Source: Phaeocystidibacter luteus
GTDB taxonomy: Bacteria; Bacteroidota; Bacteroidia; Flavobacteriales; Schleiferiaceae
NCBI RefSeq assembly: GCF_008933115.1
Contig: NZ_WBVO01000001.1
Coordinates: forward strand, 186,001-250,000
Direction: 5' to 3'
Length of the DNA stretch: 64,000 nucleotides
This document shows, in pieces, positions 8,691-17,784 of this stretch; position 1 is the first letter of the stretch; each line of letters begins with the position of its first letter. The position numbers were made by a program, and so were the translations under genes. The notes beneath the pieces were generated by a model. The model was not told the origin of the DNA, searched no databases, and saw only the letters and a list, made by a program, of their open reading frames with translations.

Positions 8691-9512
8691 TTACTCTGCT
8701 GAAGCGGTAGATTCTTCGCCAATTTCCATGGCGCGCTTGAATGCGGCGAATGCAGCTTCATGAATCAGTTCGTGTACATTGTTATCCGCTAGGCTATCCA
8801 ATGCTGCACGTGTTGTTCCTCCTTTAGACGCTACTCGGTTCATCCAAGTGGCTGGAGAAATGTTATTCTGATTGAAGAGTTCGGTAGCACCTTCAAAAGT
8901 GCTGCTCACAAGTATGCGGGCTGTCTTCTCAGAGAATCCCATATCGCGGGCGGCATCCATCATCGATTCCATGAAATAGAAGATATAAGCTGGACCACTA
9001 CCTGAAATTCCGGTAGATGCATCAATGAAGCGTTCGCTGCTTACATGGATAGCTTTACCCGTTGTTTTCAAGAGATTCTCAATGGTGAGGAGTTCAACTC
9101 GACTCACGCCTTCTGTACCTGTGAAGGAGGTCATTCCTTTTCCTACCTGAGCAGGAAGGTTTGGCATTGCGCGGATAATTTTGTCTACGCCTAGTGTTTC
9201 GCTCATGTAGTCGAGCGTCACGCCTGCCATAATAGACACAAAAATTTGATCAGAATTGATGTGAGGTTTCATTTCCTCGAACAATTCTTCGGTGTGGTAA
9301 GGCTTTACAGCAATAAATACCACATCTGCCTGTGGGAGGCTTGCGTCTAAGCGGTCATGCACATCGTACACGTCCTGCTTTCTAAGTTCTTCGCGGCGGC
9401 CCGGGTCCGCGTCATAAATCATTAAGTTTTTTCTTCCTAGAAGGGGTGAGCCTATCATACCTTCTGCATACGTGGAGCCCATGTTGCCGGCTCCGATAAC
9501 TAGCACTTTCAT
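8691..9512 (-). CDS. proC: Pyrroline-5-carboxylate reductase
   Basis: Last step of proline synthesis: reduces pyrroline-5-carboxylate to proline. The 273-residue protein has an N-terminal Rossmann motif (VLVIGAGNMGSTYAEGM), DVVFIAVKP, the MPNLPAQVGKGMT segment, the family signature around GISGSGPAYIFYFMESM, and the C-terminal dimer segment KGGTTRAALDSL. The length is normal. It lies upstream of proB on the same strand with an 89-base spacer containing two hairpins, so proC-proB-proA may be one unit. Confidence 0.95.
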   Translation of the reverse strand: MKVLVIGAGNMGSTYAEGMIGSPLLGRKNLMIYDADPGRREELRKQDVYDVHDRLDASLPQADVVFIAVKPYHTEELFEEMKPHINSDQIFVSIMAGVTLDYMSETLGVDKIIRAMPNLPAQVGKGMTSFTGTEGVSRVELLTIENLLKTTGKAIHVSSERFIDASTGISGSGPAYIFYFMESMMDAARDMGFSEKTARILVSSTFEGATELFNQNNISPATWMNRVASKGGTTRAALDSLADNNVHELIHEAAFAAFKRAMEIGEESTASAE

Positions 9513-9775
9513 TATGGTTAGTTAAAATTTTTGTGTCAGGTGCTCTGACACTTTCTTCCCAATTGCCTGTCATGGGTGCAAACTCCATGCGACATTTCTA
9601 TACACCTAACGGGAATGTGGTGGAATTGTTTAAAAATATTTAATTGAAAATCAGTGTTTTACGATTAGGTATGGTCGTGTGCTGAATAAATTTTGACAAA
9701 AACTGACAGACTGCCGAATGGTCAGTTGTCCGACACATCGGCGCAAAAATCCGCAGATACGGCAGTAAATTTCAA
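9513..9775. promoter_or_regulatory. proC upstream region with two inverted repeats
   Basis: This 263-bp AT-rich gap contains GTGTCAG/CTGACAC (9533-9551, 5-base loop), 21 bases from the proC ATG, and AACTGAC/GTCAGTT (9701-9707 and 9721-9727). Both arms share the core CTGAC. I found no exact TAnnTTTG element for proC. The repeats could be operators or the end of the upstream ctlX transcript. No open reading frame is convincing here. Confidence 0.4.
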
Positions 9776-10669
9776 CTAGTTAACTACTTCTGCTACCATG
9801 CATCTCACACTTCCTCCGCCTATTCGTTCAATGGTGGGAATTGGAATCGGAAGGAGGGCGCAGTGCTTCCTAAGCGCAAAGATTTGATCGGTGGTCAATG
9901 AGCGTCTTGCCGTTGAGGACATCAACAGGCAATTGTTTCCACTTTCGTTCTTCACCTCGAGCATATTGCCGGCAAAAGACTTCACTTGTTCCCTTGTAAT
10001 CTCGATGGAATCCTTTTTTGTCTTGGTGATATAAGCTTCGAGTGTAAGGCGGTCAGACTTGTCCGAAATCATGTCCGGACACCACACCACAAATCGCTCA
10101 CCAATGCACACGAGGACGTTTGTATGGTAAACGGGAATACCTTCATGATCGATCGCGGTGAATGAAATCAATTTGTAATCGAGTTCATGACAGACCTCTT
10201 CGGCCAGACTCAAGTTGGATCGCGATGATCGAGATAATAAGGCATATCGGTGTACTCTATCGAACACGAGACTTCCTGTACCTTCTAAGAAGACATTGTC
10301 CTGTTCTCTATCGCTGTAATTGATTACTTGGGTGAATTCGAATTCCTCCTTGAGTCGCGATATGATATCTTCTCGGCGTTCGGTTCTTCGGTTCGCGGCC
10401 TCCATGGGGTAGAGGACAATGCGTCCGCTTCGGTGCGTAGAGAACCAGTTGTTTGGAAAAATAGCGTCAGGTTTGATGGGACGCTCGGTATCATTAATAA
10501 CGATATGCGGAATCGCGTGGAGGTTTAAGACGTGAATCATCCGGTTGAATTCATCAACCGCTTTTTCGTGTACATCTTGGTCAGAGGTGCGCTTTTGAAA
10601 CGAGTTACTCTGCGCTGTTTCGGGATTAAATCCGAAGTGTTTGGGTCGAATGAGCAAGAGGGTAGTCAT
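9776..10669 (-). CDS. ctlX: Guanidino-group hydrolase, CtlX-like (amidinotransferase superfamily)
   Basis: A 297-residue pentein-fold enzyme resembling citrulline utilization hydrolase CtlX, related to arginine deiminase and dimethylarginine hydrolase. Visible features are DAIFPNNWFSTH (conserved substrate-loop region), EGTGSLVFDR with the acidic residue, YHTNVLVC with the catalytic His, and the nucleophilic Cys in GGGSVRCMVAE near the C-terminus. It probably hydrolyses a guanidino or ureido group of an arginine-derived compound toward ornithine, which would connect to the neighbouring proline genes through pyrroline-5-carboxylate. The substrate is inferred and could be arginine, citrulline or a methylarginine. 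Confidence 0.8.
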   Translation of the reverse strand: MTTLLLIRPKHFGFNPETAQSNSFQKRTSDQDVHEKAVDEFNRMIHVLNLHAIPHIVINDTERPIKPDAIFPNNWFSTHRSGRIVLYPMEAANRRTERREDIISRLKEEFEFTQVINYSDREQDNVFLEGTGSLVFDRVHRYALLSRSSRSNLSLAEEVCHELDYKLISFTAIDHEGIPVYHTNVLVCIGERFVVWCPDMISDKSDRLTLEAYITKTKKDSIEITREQVKSFAGNMLEVKNESGNNCLLMSSTARRSLTTDQIFALRKHCALLPIPIPTIERIGGGSVRCMVAEVVN

Positions 10670-10741
10670 GGGCTTGTTGATTAGGTAGTCATTAAATTAC
10701 CTCAAACCCAGAATACAATTTGTAGGAAAATTCCACGAAGG

Positions 10742-12076
10742 CTACGAGTTTTGAACACGTGATTGTTCAAGAAGCCTTTGAATTTCAGGTATATAGTCTT
10801 TGTGAGACCACTTCATAAGCGTGGATCTCAAGCATGTCACTATTTCTGAATCTCGTTCCATTTGGTCGTCCACTATATAACGAGCATCCATCTTGTACAA
10901 AGCGAGGTGGAGGTCTAGCTTCGCTGCAGCATCGAAGATCTCTTCGCTCAATTTCGATATTTCTGAAATTGAATTCGCACGCGGTGCATACACAAGGATA
11001 TCTAAATCGGGTTCAAACGGAAGCAGCCAATTTCCGGTCGATTCTAAACCGCTGTGCAAGGCATTGGCCGCATCGATGCACCTTTTAAGTCCATCGGACA
11101 TTTCGCCTCCCACATTCAGCGGAAAGCGTTTCTGAGTGGCCCAAAGCGCAACCGCAGCAGCACCAGGTCTTGAGCATTCCAGTGTAATCTCTCCTAAGTG
11201 CAGCTCTTCCGAGGTGAAGTAGGTATAGGGTGAATCGTGCAAGTAGAACTTCCCGACACTCGGGTCTTTGAACAGTACACAGCCACAGCCGTAAGGTTGT
11301 AGTCCGTGTTTATGTGGATCAATTACAATGCTGTCGGCTTCGGTAATCGCATCAAATGCACTTTGGATGGATGGCTTATCGAACACAACGAGTCTGAAGT
11401 AACCTCCGTAGGCCGCATCTACGTGTACACGAGCACCATATTTCTTCGCCAATCGAATTACCTCGTCTACCGGCTCAACGTGGCCCGTGCCGGTAGTTCC
11501 GGCGGTTACTACCACCGTTCCAATGTTGCCTTCCTTTAGCATGGACTCCAATTCCAGTGTATCCAGAACAGGCTTATCTATTCTATTTGGTATGGAGGCG
11601 TATGGAATTTTCAAGACTGAAGTAATCCGCTCATGTGTGTAGTGCGCAGCTTGTGATGCTACCACTTTCTTATTAGGATGAATAGACCCCGCTACCCACA
11701 AAGCTTCCAAATTTGCCATGGTTCCGCCACCGGCAAGGTGACCTAAATGCTCGTTCCAGCCGAACATTCGGGCAATTTCGGCAACGGCTTCAATCTCCAT
11801 CGAAGAGCTCTCGCGCCCGCCGTCCAGTGCGTGATTGTTTGGATTGATTTGCTGAGCAAAAGCATAAGCCGTTCTTGCAATCACATGAGGTGGCTTAAGC
11901 ATTTGTCCTGCATACAGCGGAGAAGCATAAGGGTAGTTATTCTCCATTTTCTCGGCCATCTGGCTAAGAATGGATATTGACTGAGAATCAATAGCTTCCT
12001 GGCCTTCTAGCACGCCTCCGGGGATTTGATTCGCCCACTTCTCTGAAAGTGATTCTAATACTTCGTGACTCTTCAT
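10742..12076 (-). CDS. PLP-dependent group II decarboxylase
   Basis: A 444-residue pyridoxal-phosphate enzyme of the aromatic-amino-acid/glutamate decarboxylase family, which removes the alpha-carboxyl group from an amino acid. HVDAAYGGYFRL carries the PLP-contacting Asp, and the PLP lysine is in IDPHKHGLQPYGCG. GGTMANLEALW near residue 115 is the usual substrate/cofactor loop, and the C-terminal small domain is complete. The start ATG directly follows the stop of the lipoprotein gene with no gap, so both share one transcript. The substrate cannot be read from sequence; tyrosine, DOPA, glutamate or aspartate are all possible. Confidence 0.85.
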   Translation of the reverse strand: MKSHEVLESLSEKWANQIPGGVLEGQEAIDSQSISILSQMAEKMENNYPYASPLYAGQMLKPPHVIARTAYAFAQQINPNNHALDGGRESSSMEIEAVAEIARMFGWNEHLGHLAGGGTMANLEALWVAGSIHPNKKVVASQAAHYTHERITSVLKIPYASIPNRIDKPVLDTLELESMLKEGNIGTVVVTAGTTGTGHVEPVDEVIRLAKKYGARVHVDAAYGGYFRLVVFDKPSIQSAFDAITEADSIVIDPHKHGLQPYGCGCVLFKDPSVGKFYLHDSPYTYFTSEELHLGEITLECSRPGAAAVALWATQKRFPLNVGGEMSDGLKRCIDAANALHSGLESTGNWLLPFEPDLDILVYAPRANSISEISKLSEEIFDAAAKLDLHLALYKMDARYIVDDQMERDSEIVTCLRSTLMKWSHKDYIPEIQRLLEQSRVQNS

Positions 12077-12607
12077 TTAGAGTCCGAATATCTTGGCGTC
12101 TACAAAGAAAATCGACTCAATATTGATATCAATGTCACTACCCGGAACTTGGTCGGTTACCACTTTCACGCGCAGGTCGTATTCGCTCTTCTTCAGGTAA
12201 GGGGTCAGGTCCGCACCGGTCACATCCAAGGAGAGCTCCGTTAGGCCGGAGTCTGGTATATCCTGTCGTTCAGCCAGTAGCACTTCAGGCTCGTTCTCAG
12301 CTTTAATGAAGATTTCAATGGACTTCAAAAAGTCAAAATCTGCTGAGCCCGGCGCGGTGATAGTAAGATCGCACTCATCTAGGCGAACCTCCTCGATTAG
12401 GTCAGCTCGCGTATTGTTGTTTTCGAAGGTGTTCGACGAATTGGTCTCCACATCAGGCGTGATGATATCAATCGGAAGGTTGATACCCGTTGCCGCTGGA
12501 ATGGTAAACTCGGTATTCGTTTCAATGGTGAATTGCGTCAATTCTCGCGCTTTTTCACAAGCGGTTAAACCAAGAGCGACTAGGAGAATGGGCACTATTC
12601 GTTTCAT
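12077..12607 (-). CDS. Hypothetical lipoprotein
   Basis: A 176-residue protein with a lipoprotein signal (lipobox GLTAC, Cys about residue 17) and a predicted all-beta body rich in Thr, Asp and Glu. It should be anchored to the periplasmic face or the outer membrane. I recognise no family or catalytic motif. Its own promoter element lies 20 bases upstream, inside the end of the cryptochrome gene, and the decarboxylase gene follows without a gap, so the pair is transcribed separately from the photolyase operon or as its tail. Confidence 0.75.
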   Translation of the reverse strand: MKRIVPILLVALGLTACEKARELTQFTIETNTEFTIPAATGINLPIDIITPDVETNSSNTFENNNTRADLIEEVRLDECDLTITAPGSADFDFLKSIEIFIKAENEPEVLLAERQDIPDSGLTELSLDVTGADLTPYLKKSEYDLRVKVVTDQVPGSDIDINIESIFFVDAKIFGL

Positions 12608-12627
12608 GATGTGTGTTGTTCAGGCTT

Positions 12628-12635
12628 CAAATTTA
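12628..12635 (-). promoter_or_regulatory. -7 element for the lipoprotein-decarboxylase pair
   Basis: On the minus strand this reads TAAATTTG, an exact TAnnTTTG, and ends 20 bases before the lipoprotein ATG. No TTG is present at the usual -33 distance, so the call rests on the -7 element and its position. Confidence 0.5.
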
Positions 12636-12659
12636 GCAATATTGTTGTGCGCAGCGATT

Positions 12660-13949
12660 TCAATCCAGCCAAAGACTTCGGTATTCGCCTTGTGCATCAT
12701 ACTTGTCTGCCTGCAATTGTGTGTTGAATACCCTGTCTTTTCTAGGGTCGTTTCCCGTTCCTGAAACGTACGACCAATTGCCCCAATTGGAGGCCACGTC
12801 GTAGTCAATTAACATCTCTTCAAAGTAAGCGGCACCCCATCGCCAATCAATTTTATACTGATGCGTTAAGAAGGAAGCCACGTTTTGTCGACCGCGATTG
12901 CTCATGAAACCTGTGTGTTTCAGCTCCTTCATGTTGGCATTCACGAAATCATCCTCCGTTTCTCCTTCGGTCCACTTGTTAAATAGCTTCTCATCCTGAC
13001 GCCATTTTCTTGGCGTGCCTTTCCAGCCGTTTTCCGCGAACAACTTCTTTCCATGTTTAAGAGCGACAATTTGGAAGTAATCCCGCCACAAGAGCTCAAA
13101 GATTAACCAATAGGTGCTTTGGTTTGATTTATTCTCCGATTCAAATCGCTTCACTTCACTGTATACCCTTCGAGGTGAAAGCGATCCATTTGCTAACCAC
13201 GGACTGAGCTTCGAGCTGTAGTCGGCGCCAATGAGTCCATTGCGTGTTTCCTTGTATTCAAGAAGGGATTTGGTTTCCCAAAAATAGTGTTCAATTCTGC
13301 TTCGGGCGGCAAGCTCGCCCCCATTGAAATCAAGAGCTGCTCTGTCGTCGGTTTCAAAATCATCAAGATCAAGTTCCTCGAAATAATTGAGAGCTTTCGC
13401 TGGAATTTCACCTGTAAAACTGGGTACTACATCTGGTGCATCCACAGGAGGTGTAAACTCGTGATACTTCTCAATCTTCTTTCTGAAAGGCGTGAAGACG
13501 TCCGGAGATTTTTCGATGGAGAAGGGGAGATCTTCCATGTTGATCAGCGTGTGCGTCCAATCCGCATGAATTTGAACATTGGCACTGAGTTCTCGCTCTA
13601 CATCAGCTTCCCTCTCACGTTCTTCATATCCTACGCTTTTCGAATAGCTGAGCGATGTGAAGCTCCAGAGCTCGTGTAGTTCTTTTAGGATTTGGACCGG
13701 ATTGCCTTTGAATACGTACAATTCAGATCCTCGATTTCGCATGCTCTCGCGCAACTCCATTACCGATTGCCACAGGAAAAATGCCCTTCTACTGTGCATC
13801 CTTTGACCTCCGTGAATTCCACGCTCGAAGTTGATTTCATCGAAAATGTATATGCCCACGAGCTCATCAGAAGCCTCAGCAGCTCTATTGAAAACGGCAT
13901 TGTCATCCAATCTCAAATCATTTCTAAACCAGTGTACTGTTCGATTCAT
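12660..13949 (-). CDS. Cryptochrome DASH
   Basis: A 429-residue flavoprotein of the photolyase/cryptochrome superfamily, DASH branch, members of which repair cyclobutane dimers, best in single-stranded DNA. The N-terminal photolyase domain starts VHWFRNDLRLDDN. The C-terminal FAD domain contains LLWRDYFQIVALKHG, TGFMSNRGRQNVASFL, and the signature DYDVASNWGNWSYVSGTGNDP, where the Trp-rich stretch includes electron-transfer residues. The start lies one base after the stop of the preceding photolyase gene, making it the last gene of the light-repair operon. A sensory role cannot be excluded. Confidence 0.9.
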   Translation of the reverse strand: MNRTVHWFRNDLRLDDNAVFNRAAEASDELVGIYIFDEINFERGIHGGQRMHSRRAFFLWQSVMELRESMRNRGSELYVFKGNPVQILKELHELWSFTSLSYSKSVGYEEREREADVERELSANVQIHADWTHTLINMEDLPFSIEKSPDVFTPFRKKIEKYHEFTPPVDAPDVVPSFTGEIPAKALNYFEELDLDDFETDDRAALDFNGGELAARSRIEHYFWETKSLLEYKETRNGLIGADYSSKLSPWLANGSLSPRRVYSEVKRFESENKSNQSTYWLIFELLWRDYFQIVALKHGKKLFAENGWKGTPRKWRQDEKLFNKWTEGETEDDFVNANMKELKHTGFMSNRGRQNVASFLTHQYKIDWRWGAAYFEEMLIDYDVASNWGNWSYVSGTGNDPRKDRVFNTQLQADKYDAQGEYRSLWLD

Positions 13950-13950
13950 G

Positions 13951-15501
13951 TTAGAGCTCTTCGATATTTTCTAGAAGAGAATCTCCCTTCTTTAGTAGTT
14001 CGTCTCTTTTCTCGGGTGACATCTTGTTCCAAGTTCGGTACATCATCCCGATGCGCGGATTGTTGGAGAGTGTGGACTCGTTTCGAGCGTAGAAATGCCA
14101 ATACAAACTGTTAAAAGGACAAGCGTTTTCACCGGTCTTATCCTTCTTGTCGTATACACATTGATCGCAATAATCGCTCATCTTATCGATGTAATTGGCG
14201 CTTGAAACGTAAGGCTTGGTGCCAACTATACCGCCATCGGCAAACTGACTCATACCACGGGTATTGGTAATCTCCACCCACTCAATGGCATCCATGTAAA
14301 TTCCGAGATACCAATCATCAACTTCATCAGGGTGTACCCCAGCTAACAGGGCGAAGTTGCCAGTGACCATCAATCTTTGAATGTGATGCGCGTAGGCGTA
14401 TTCTAAACTTTGCGTGATGGAATGGGAGAGGCATTTCATCTTGGTTTCACCTGTCCAAAACCACGAAGGCAATTTTCTGTCCTGATCTAAGGCATTGAGA
14501 GAAGCGTATTCCGGCATTTCGGCCCAGTAAATGCCACGCATGTATTCTCTCCAACCAAGAATTTGTCTCACAAACCCTTCTACTTGGGAGATGTCAATTA
14601 AGTCGGAATGCTGTTCGAATTGCTCTAGCACTCTATTGACCACTTCTTTGGGAGAAATAAGCTTGACATTCATTGAAAAGCTAAGTCTGCTGTGGTAAAC
14701 GGCCCAACTCTCAGTGGTGAGTGCATCTTGATAATCCCCAAACCATGGGAGTGCATTTTCAACAAAATAATCGAGCAGCTGGAGCGACTGTGTGCGAGAA
14801 ATAGGCCAGTTCAGTTGAGAATCACGAATGCTTCCAATGGTTTTTACATCACTTGCCTCTAATTCTTCGAGGATAGACGCTACGTCGTTTTCGAAGTTTA
14901 ATGGAGCAGGAGGGGTGTGATTCTTTGGTAGAGATTTGCGGTTGCTTTTATCATAATTCCACTTTCCACCTCGTGGCTTACCCGCTTCTAGCAAGATGTC
15001 GTGCTCTTTGCGAAGGTGCCGGTAAAAGTTCTCCATCAAGTAGGTCTTTTTCCCCTTGAAGAAATCCTTCAGGAAAGACCTTTCCGTGTAAAAGTGCTCG
15101 GTAGTCGAACATTCGCAGTCTATTCCAGATGAACTAAGTTCATTACAAAGTTCAGACAATTGCGCGTCCAATCGGAATTCATCGGGCTCTTGATACTTGA
15201 ATGATTTCGCTCCGGATTCATCTACGATTCTCTTGATATTGGCGGAGATGTCACCTTGATTGTTTTTGTCCACAAGTTTCAGATAATGAACGCGATGCCC
15301 TCTAGATTTCAGTGTTTCAGCGAATTCTCGCATGGCCGCGAAGAAGCCACACACTTTTTGAATGTGATGCGTGGTGTAATCGGTTTCTTGTCGAACTTCC
15401 ATAAGCAGGTAAAGCACCTGTTCATCGGATTTGCCAAACCAAGAGTGACGAATGTTGAGTTGATCGCCCAGCAGGAACCGAACTTCTTTGGCTTTTGTCA
15501 C
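13951..15501 (-). CDS. FeS-type bacterial photolyase/cryptochrome (PhrB-like, (6-4) photolyase family)
   Basis: A 516-residue protein of the FeS-BCP group, whose characterised members repair (6-4) photoproducts using FAD and a 4Fe-4S cluster. The N-terminal domain starts RFLLGDQLN, typical of this group. Four Cys are visible: one in MKCLSHS and three in YCDQC followed by ACPF. The last three have spacing C-x2-C-x12-C, identical to PhrB Cys438/441/454. The start is GTG at 15501 and overlaps the stop of the preceding small DUF2256 gene (GTGA), which implies translational coupling. An adjacent ATG alternative is absent. Confidence 0.92.
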   Translation of the reverse strand: MTKAKEVRFLLGDQLNIRHSWFGKSDEQVLYLLMEVRQETDYTTHHIQKVCGFFAAMREFAETLKSRGHRVHYLKLVDKNNQGDISANIKRIVDESGAKSFKYQEPDEFRLDAQLSELCNELSSSGIDCECSTTEHFYTERSFLKDFFKGKKTYLMENFYRHLRKEHDILLEAGKPRGGKWNYDKSNRKSLPKNHTPPAPLNFENDVASILEELEASDVKTIGSIRDSQLNWPISRTQSLQLLDYFVENALPWFGDYQDALTTESWAVYHSRLSFSMNVKLISPKEVVNRVLEQFEQHSDLIDISQVEGFVRQILGWREYMRGIYWAEMPEYASLNALDQDRKLPSWFWTGETKMKCLSHSITQSLEYAYAHHIQRLMVTGNFALLAGVHPDEVDDWYLGIYMDAIEWVEITNTRGMSQFADGGIVGTKPYVSSANYIDKMSDYCDQCVYDKKDKTGENACPFNSLYWHFYARNESTLSNNPRIGMMYRTWNKMSPEKRDELLKKGDSLLENIEEL

Positions 15502-15665
15502 GCTGACAGAGGTTGTTTGTTCTTAGATCGACGGCATCTTTCGCTACAGTATTTGACTGATTCCCAGTCTCGTTCCCATTTCTTTCTCCAAGTAAAGGGA
15601 CGATTGCATACGGGACAGATTTTCGTTGGCTTGTTCACACTGGTGTAACGCGAATACGCCGCCAT
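15498..15665 (-). CDS. DUF2256 zinc-ribbon-like small protein
   Basis: A 55-residue protein with two Cys pairs: CPVC followed by [14 protein letters not shown], and a second pair in [11 protein letters not shown]. This is the DUF2256 pattern (C-x2-C, basic/aromatic stretch, C-x3-C), likely a small zinc-binding protein. The family has no established function that I know of, but members commonly sit beside cryptochrome/photolyase genes or are fused to DUF3253. Here it lies between two photolyase genes, 28 bases after one, and overlaps the start of the FeS photolyase by GTGA. That supports a role linked to photolyase function or cofactor assembly. It is easily missed because it is under 60 codons. 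Confidence 0.88.
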   Translation of the reverse strand: MAAYSRYTSVNKPTKICPVCNRPFTWRKKWERDWESVKYCSERCRRSKNKQPLSA

Positions 15666-15693
15666 TGTTCAGTTTGCCGACTGTCAGGAAGTC

Positions 15694-17124
15694 TTAGGTA
15701 TGTCGATCGAGTATGTCCTTGCGGTTAGCTCTAACCTTTTCGTCTTTCTTTCGAGCCCATAATCTTTCACGTGCAGCTTTTGAGGCCGATTCAAGATGGA
15801 TAATAGGGTCAGGGTAATCGAAGTCTGGTAAATCAATCTTATCAAACGGAGTCATTTTCCACGGTTCATGGATGAAATGATTTGGTACCTGTGCGAGCTC
15901 TGGGACCCATTTGCGGATGAATTCTCCGTTGGGGTCGTGATCTTGAGATTGCTTTACGGGATTGTAGATCCTTATGGTATGTATTCCCGTTACTGCAGCT
16001 TGCATTTGAAATTGAGCGTAATGAATCCCGGGCTCAAAATCGAGAAACAGTCTTGCCAAATGATGCACTCCATCTCGCCAGTCGTGATTTAAATGATGGG
16101 TGAGAAAAGAAACGAGCATCGATCTCATTCGGAAATTGACGTAACCCGTGGCGTGGAGACAACGCATGCAAGCATCAATTAAGGGATATCCCGTGTTTCC
16201 GGTTTCCCAAGCTTTAAGCAATGTTTCGTTATGATCAAATTTGATGTCGGCATACCCGCGGTTGAGGTGTTCGAATTCCATCCGATCTTCCATTTCGAAT
16301 TTCTGAATGAAATGGCAATGCCATCTGAAGCGCGATTTCACCGCTACAGCGTCTCGCTTACTGTGGTTTAATGAATTTACGGCCTGGTAAGCCTGACGAA
16401 CACTCATGTTCCCAAATGCCAAGTATGGAGATAGCCGTGAACAATGTTTTCGACTTGCACTGGGTTTTGAAATACTTCGGTTGTATCCATTGATACGCTC
16501 ATTGGTGAAGCTCTTCAAGTATTTTTGGGCGTAAGACTCACCTCCGGGTTGAAAACTTAAATCCCTTATTTCATGGGCTTTTTCACGTATGTTCACGTGT
16601 GATTCTAACCCTAATTCAGGTGGTGAGAGAACCCTTTCTCTCAGTTGTTGCAAATTGATTTTGGACTGCTCACTACTCATGAGTCTGTACCATCGTTTTT
16701 GCCATCCTTCTCGGTTCTTTCGAGCGCGCTCTACACCGTTGGAGGGAAACTCTTTCCAGGTAATCGACCTCTTGTTAAACCACGCCTTCATTTCAATATC
16801 ACGCTTGAACGACCAGCGCAATCCCGTTTCCTCGTAACTGAAAACGTGATCAATATTCGCGGCTTCGGCTATAGTTTCGAAGGTGGTCAACGCAGATTGG
16901 TTACTGATAAGAATGGAAGCCTCGCCTGATCTCGATTCAAGATCCATCAAGCTTTGGAGTACAAACCTCAGATGCCGAATATCAAATGTCGGGTGCTGCG
17001 TCCACTCTGGTTCAATGATGTACAGTAGAAGCAGAGGTTTGTCGCTTTGAAGCGCCTCGGCCAAAGGGGCATTGTCCGAAAATCGAAGGTCGCGTTTAAA
17101 CCAGTATATGTTGATAGATTTCAA
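15694..17124 (-). CDS. Deoxyribodipyrimidine photolyase / cryptochrome-like FAD protein
   Basis: A 476-residue photolyase-superfamily protein that should use light and FADH to repair pyrimidine dimers. The N-terminal antenna domain starts [15 protein letters not shown]. The FAD domain includes [30 protein letters not shown], and [30 protein letters not shown], the core of the flavin pocket. The start is TTG at 17124, overlapping the stop of the flavin reductase gene (TTGA); no ATG lies near enough to keep the conserved first strand. It differs from both other photolyases in the operon. The exact subclass (CPD class I-like or cryptochrome) is not decided by eye. Confidence 0.88.
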   Translation of the reverse strand: MKSINIYWFKRDLRFSDNAPLAEALQSDKPLLLLYIIEPEWTQHPTFDIRHLRFVLQSLMDLESRSGEASILISNQSALTTFETIAEAANIDHVFSYEETGLRWSFKRDIEMKAWFNKRSITWKEFPSNGVERARKNREGWQKRWYRLMSSEQSKINLQQLRERVLSPPELGLESHVNIREKAHEIRDLSFQPGGESYAQKYLKSFTNERINGYNRSISKPSASRKHCSRLSPYLAFGNMSVRQAYQAVNSLNHSKRDAVAVKSRFRWHCHFIQKFEMEDRMEFEHLNRGYADIKFDHNETLLKAWETGNTGYPLIDACMRCLHATGYVNFRMRSMLVSFLTHHLNHDWRDGVHHLARLFLDFEPGIHYAQFQMQAAVTGIHTIRIYNPVKQSQDHDPNGEFIRKWVPELAQVPNHFIHEPWKMTPFDKIDLPDFDYPDPIIHLESASKAARERLWARKKDEKVRANRKDILDRHT

Positions 17125-17780
17125 CGGGCTGGAGGGGTAGAATAGAAGGAATCGGCTGATTCAACGGGTTTATCGGGCTTCGCATATGTAAGTCTGGCGA
17201 GCTTCATAGGGGCGTGGTAGGCATCCAATCCACTAACGGTAAGCGTTCCAGCGTCAGCGATAACGGCATAACCATCTTCGGCCATAATCTCCTCCGGAAG
17301 TTCAATGTAAATCACTTCTCCGATGAGCATGAGGGTGCCGTTTTCTTCAATCGGAATTTCTCGGACATATCTCATGCCAAGCTTGACTCTAGATTCCTTC
17401 ACAAACGGGGCATCCACGTCTGCCAGATAGGCTGGAGTCAGGTTGGTCGCCTCAAACTCGCTCTCCTCCTCGGCGTAACTCGCTGAGGTTTGATGTGCTT
17501 CATAGAGAAAGTCCTCGTGAATGTGATTCAGCGTAAATACACCTTGGCTGCGGATATTGTTGAGGGTATCTCGTCTAACCGTTTCAGGCCTGAAGATCAT
17601 CCCATAGAGTGGAGGGTTTGAACCTAGGTGGACTACAGAGCTGAGGATGGACAGATTAGTCACCCCATTCGCACTGCGCGTTCCGCACAACGCAACTGAC
17701 TTAAAGCCGGTTAAGGAATTGATGAGATGGGCTCTGAATCGGCTGTCTAATTCTGCTATATCGGCTTGACGATAATTCAT
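17121..17780 (-). CDS. Flavin reductase-like FMN-binding protein
   Basis: A 219-residue protein of the flavin reductase-like/FMN-binding split-barrel family. The core region (about residues 15-180) has the typical start [23 protein letters not shown] followed by [23 protein letters not shown] and FTLNHI. Such proteins reduce free FMN or FAD with NAD(P)H, or bind FMN. In this operon it could supply reduced flavin to the photolyases, but that is inference. It starts 4 bases after the SDR stop and its last codon overlaps the next photolyase start. Confidence 0.82.
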   Translation of the reverse strand: MNYRQADIAELDSRFRAHLINSLTGFKSVALCGTRSANGVTNLSILSSVVHLGSNPPLYGMIFRPETVRRDTLNNIRSQGVFTLNHIHEDFLYEAHQTSASYAEEESEFEATNLTPAYLADVDAPFVKESRVKLGMRYVREIPIEENGTLMLIGEVIYIELPEEIMAEDGYAVIADAGTLTVSGLDAYHAPMKLARLTYAKPDKPVESADSFYSTPPAR

Positions 17781-17784
17781 TTGA

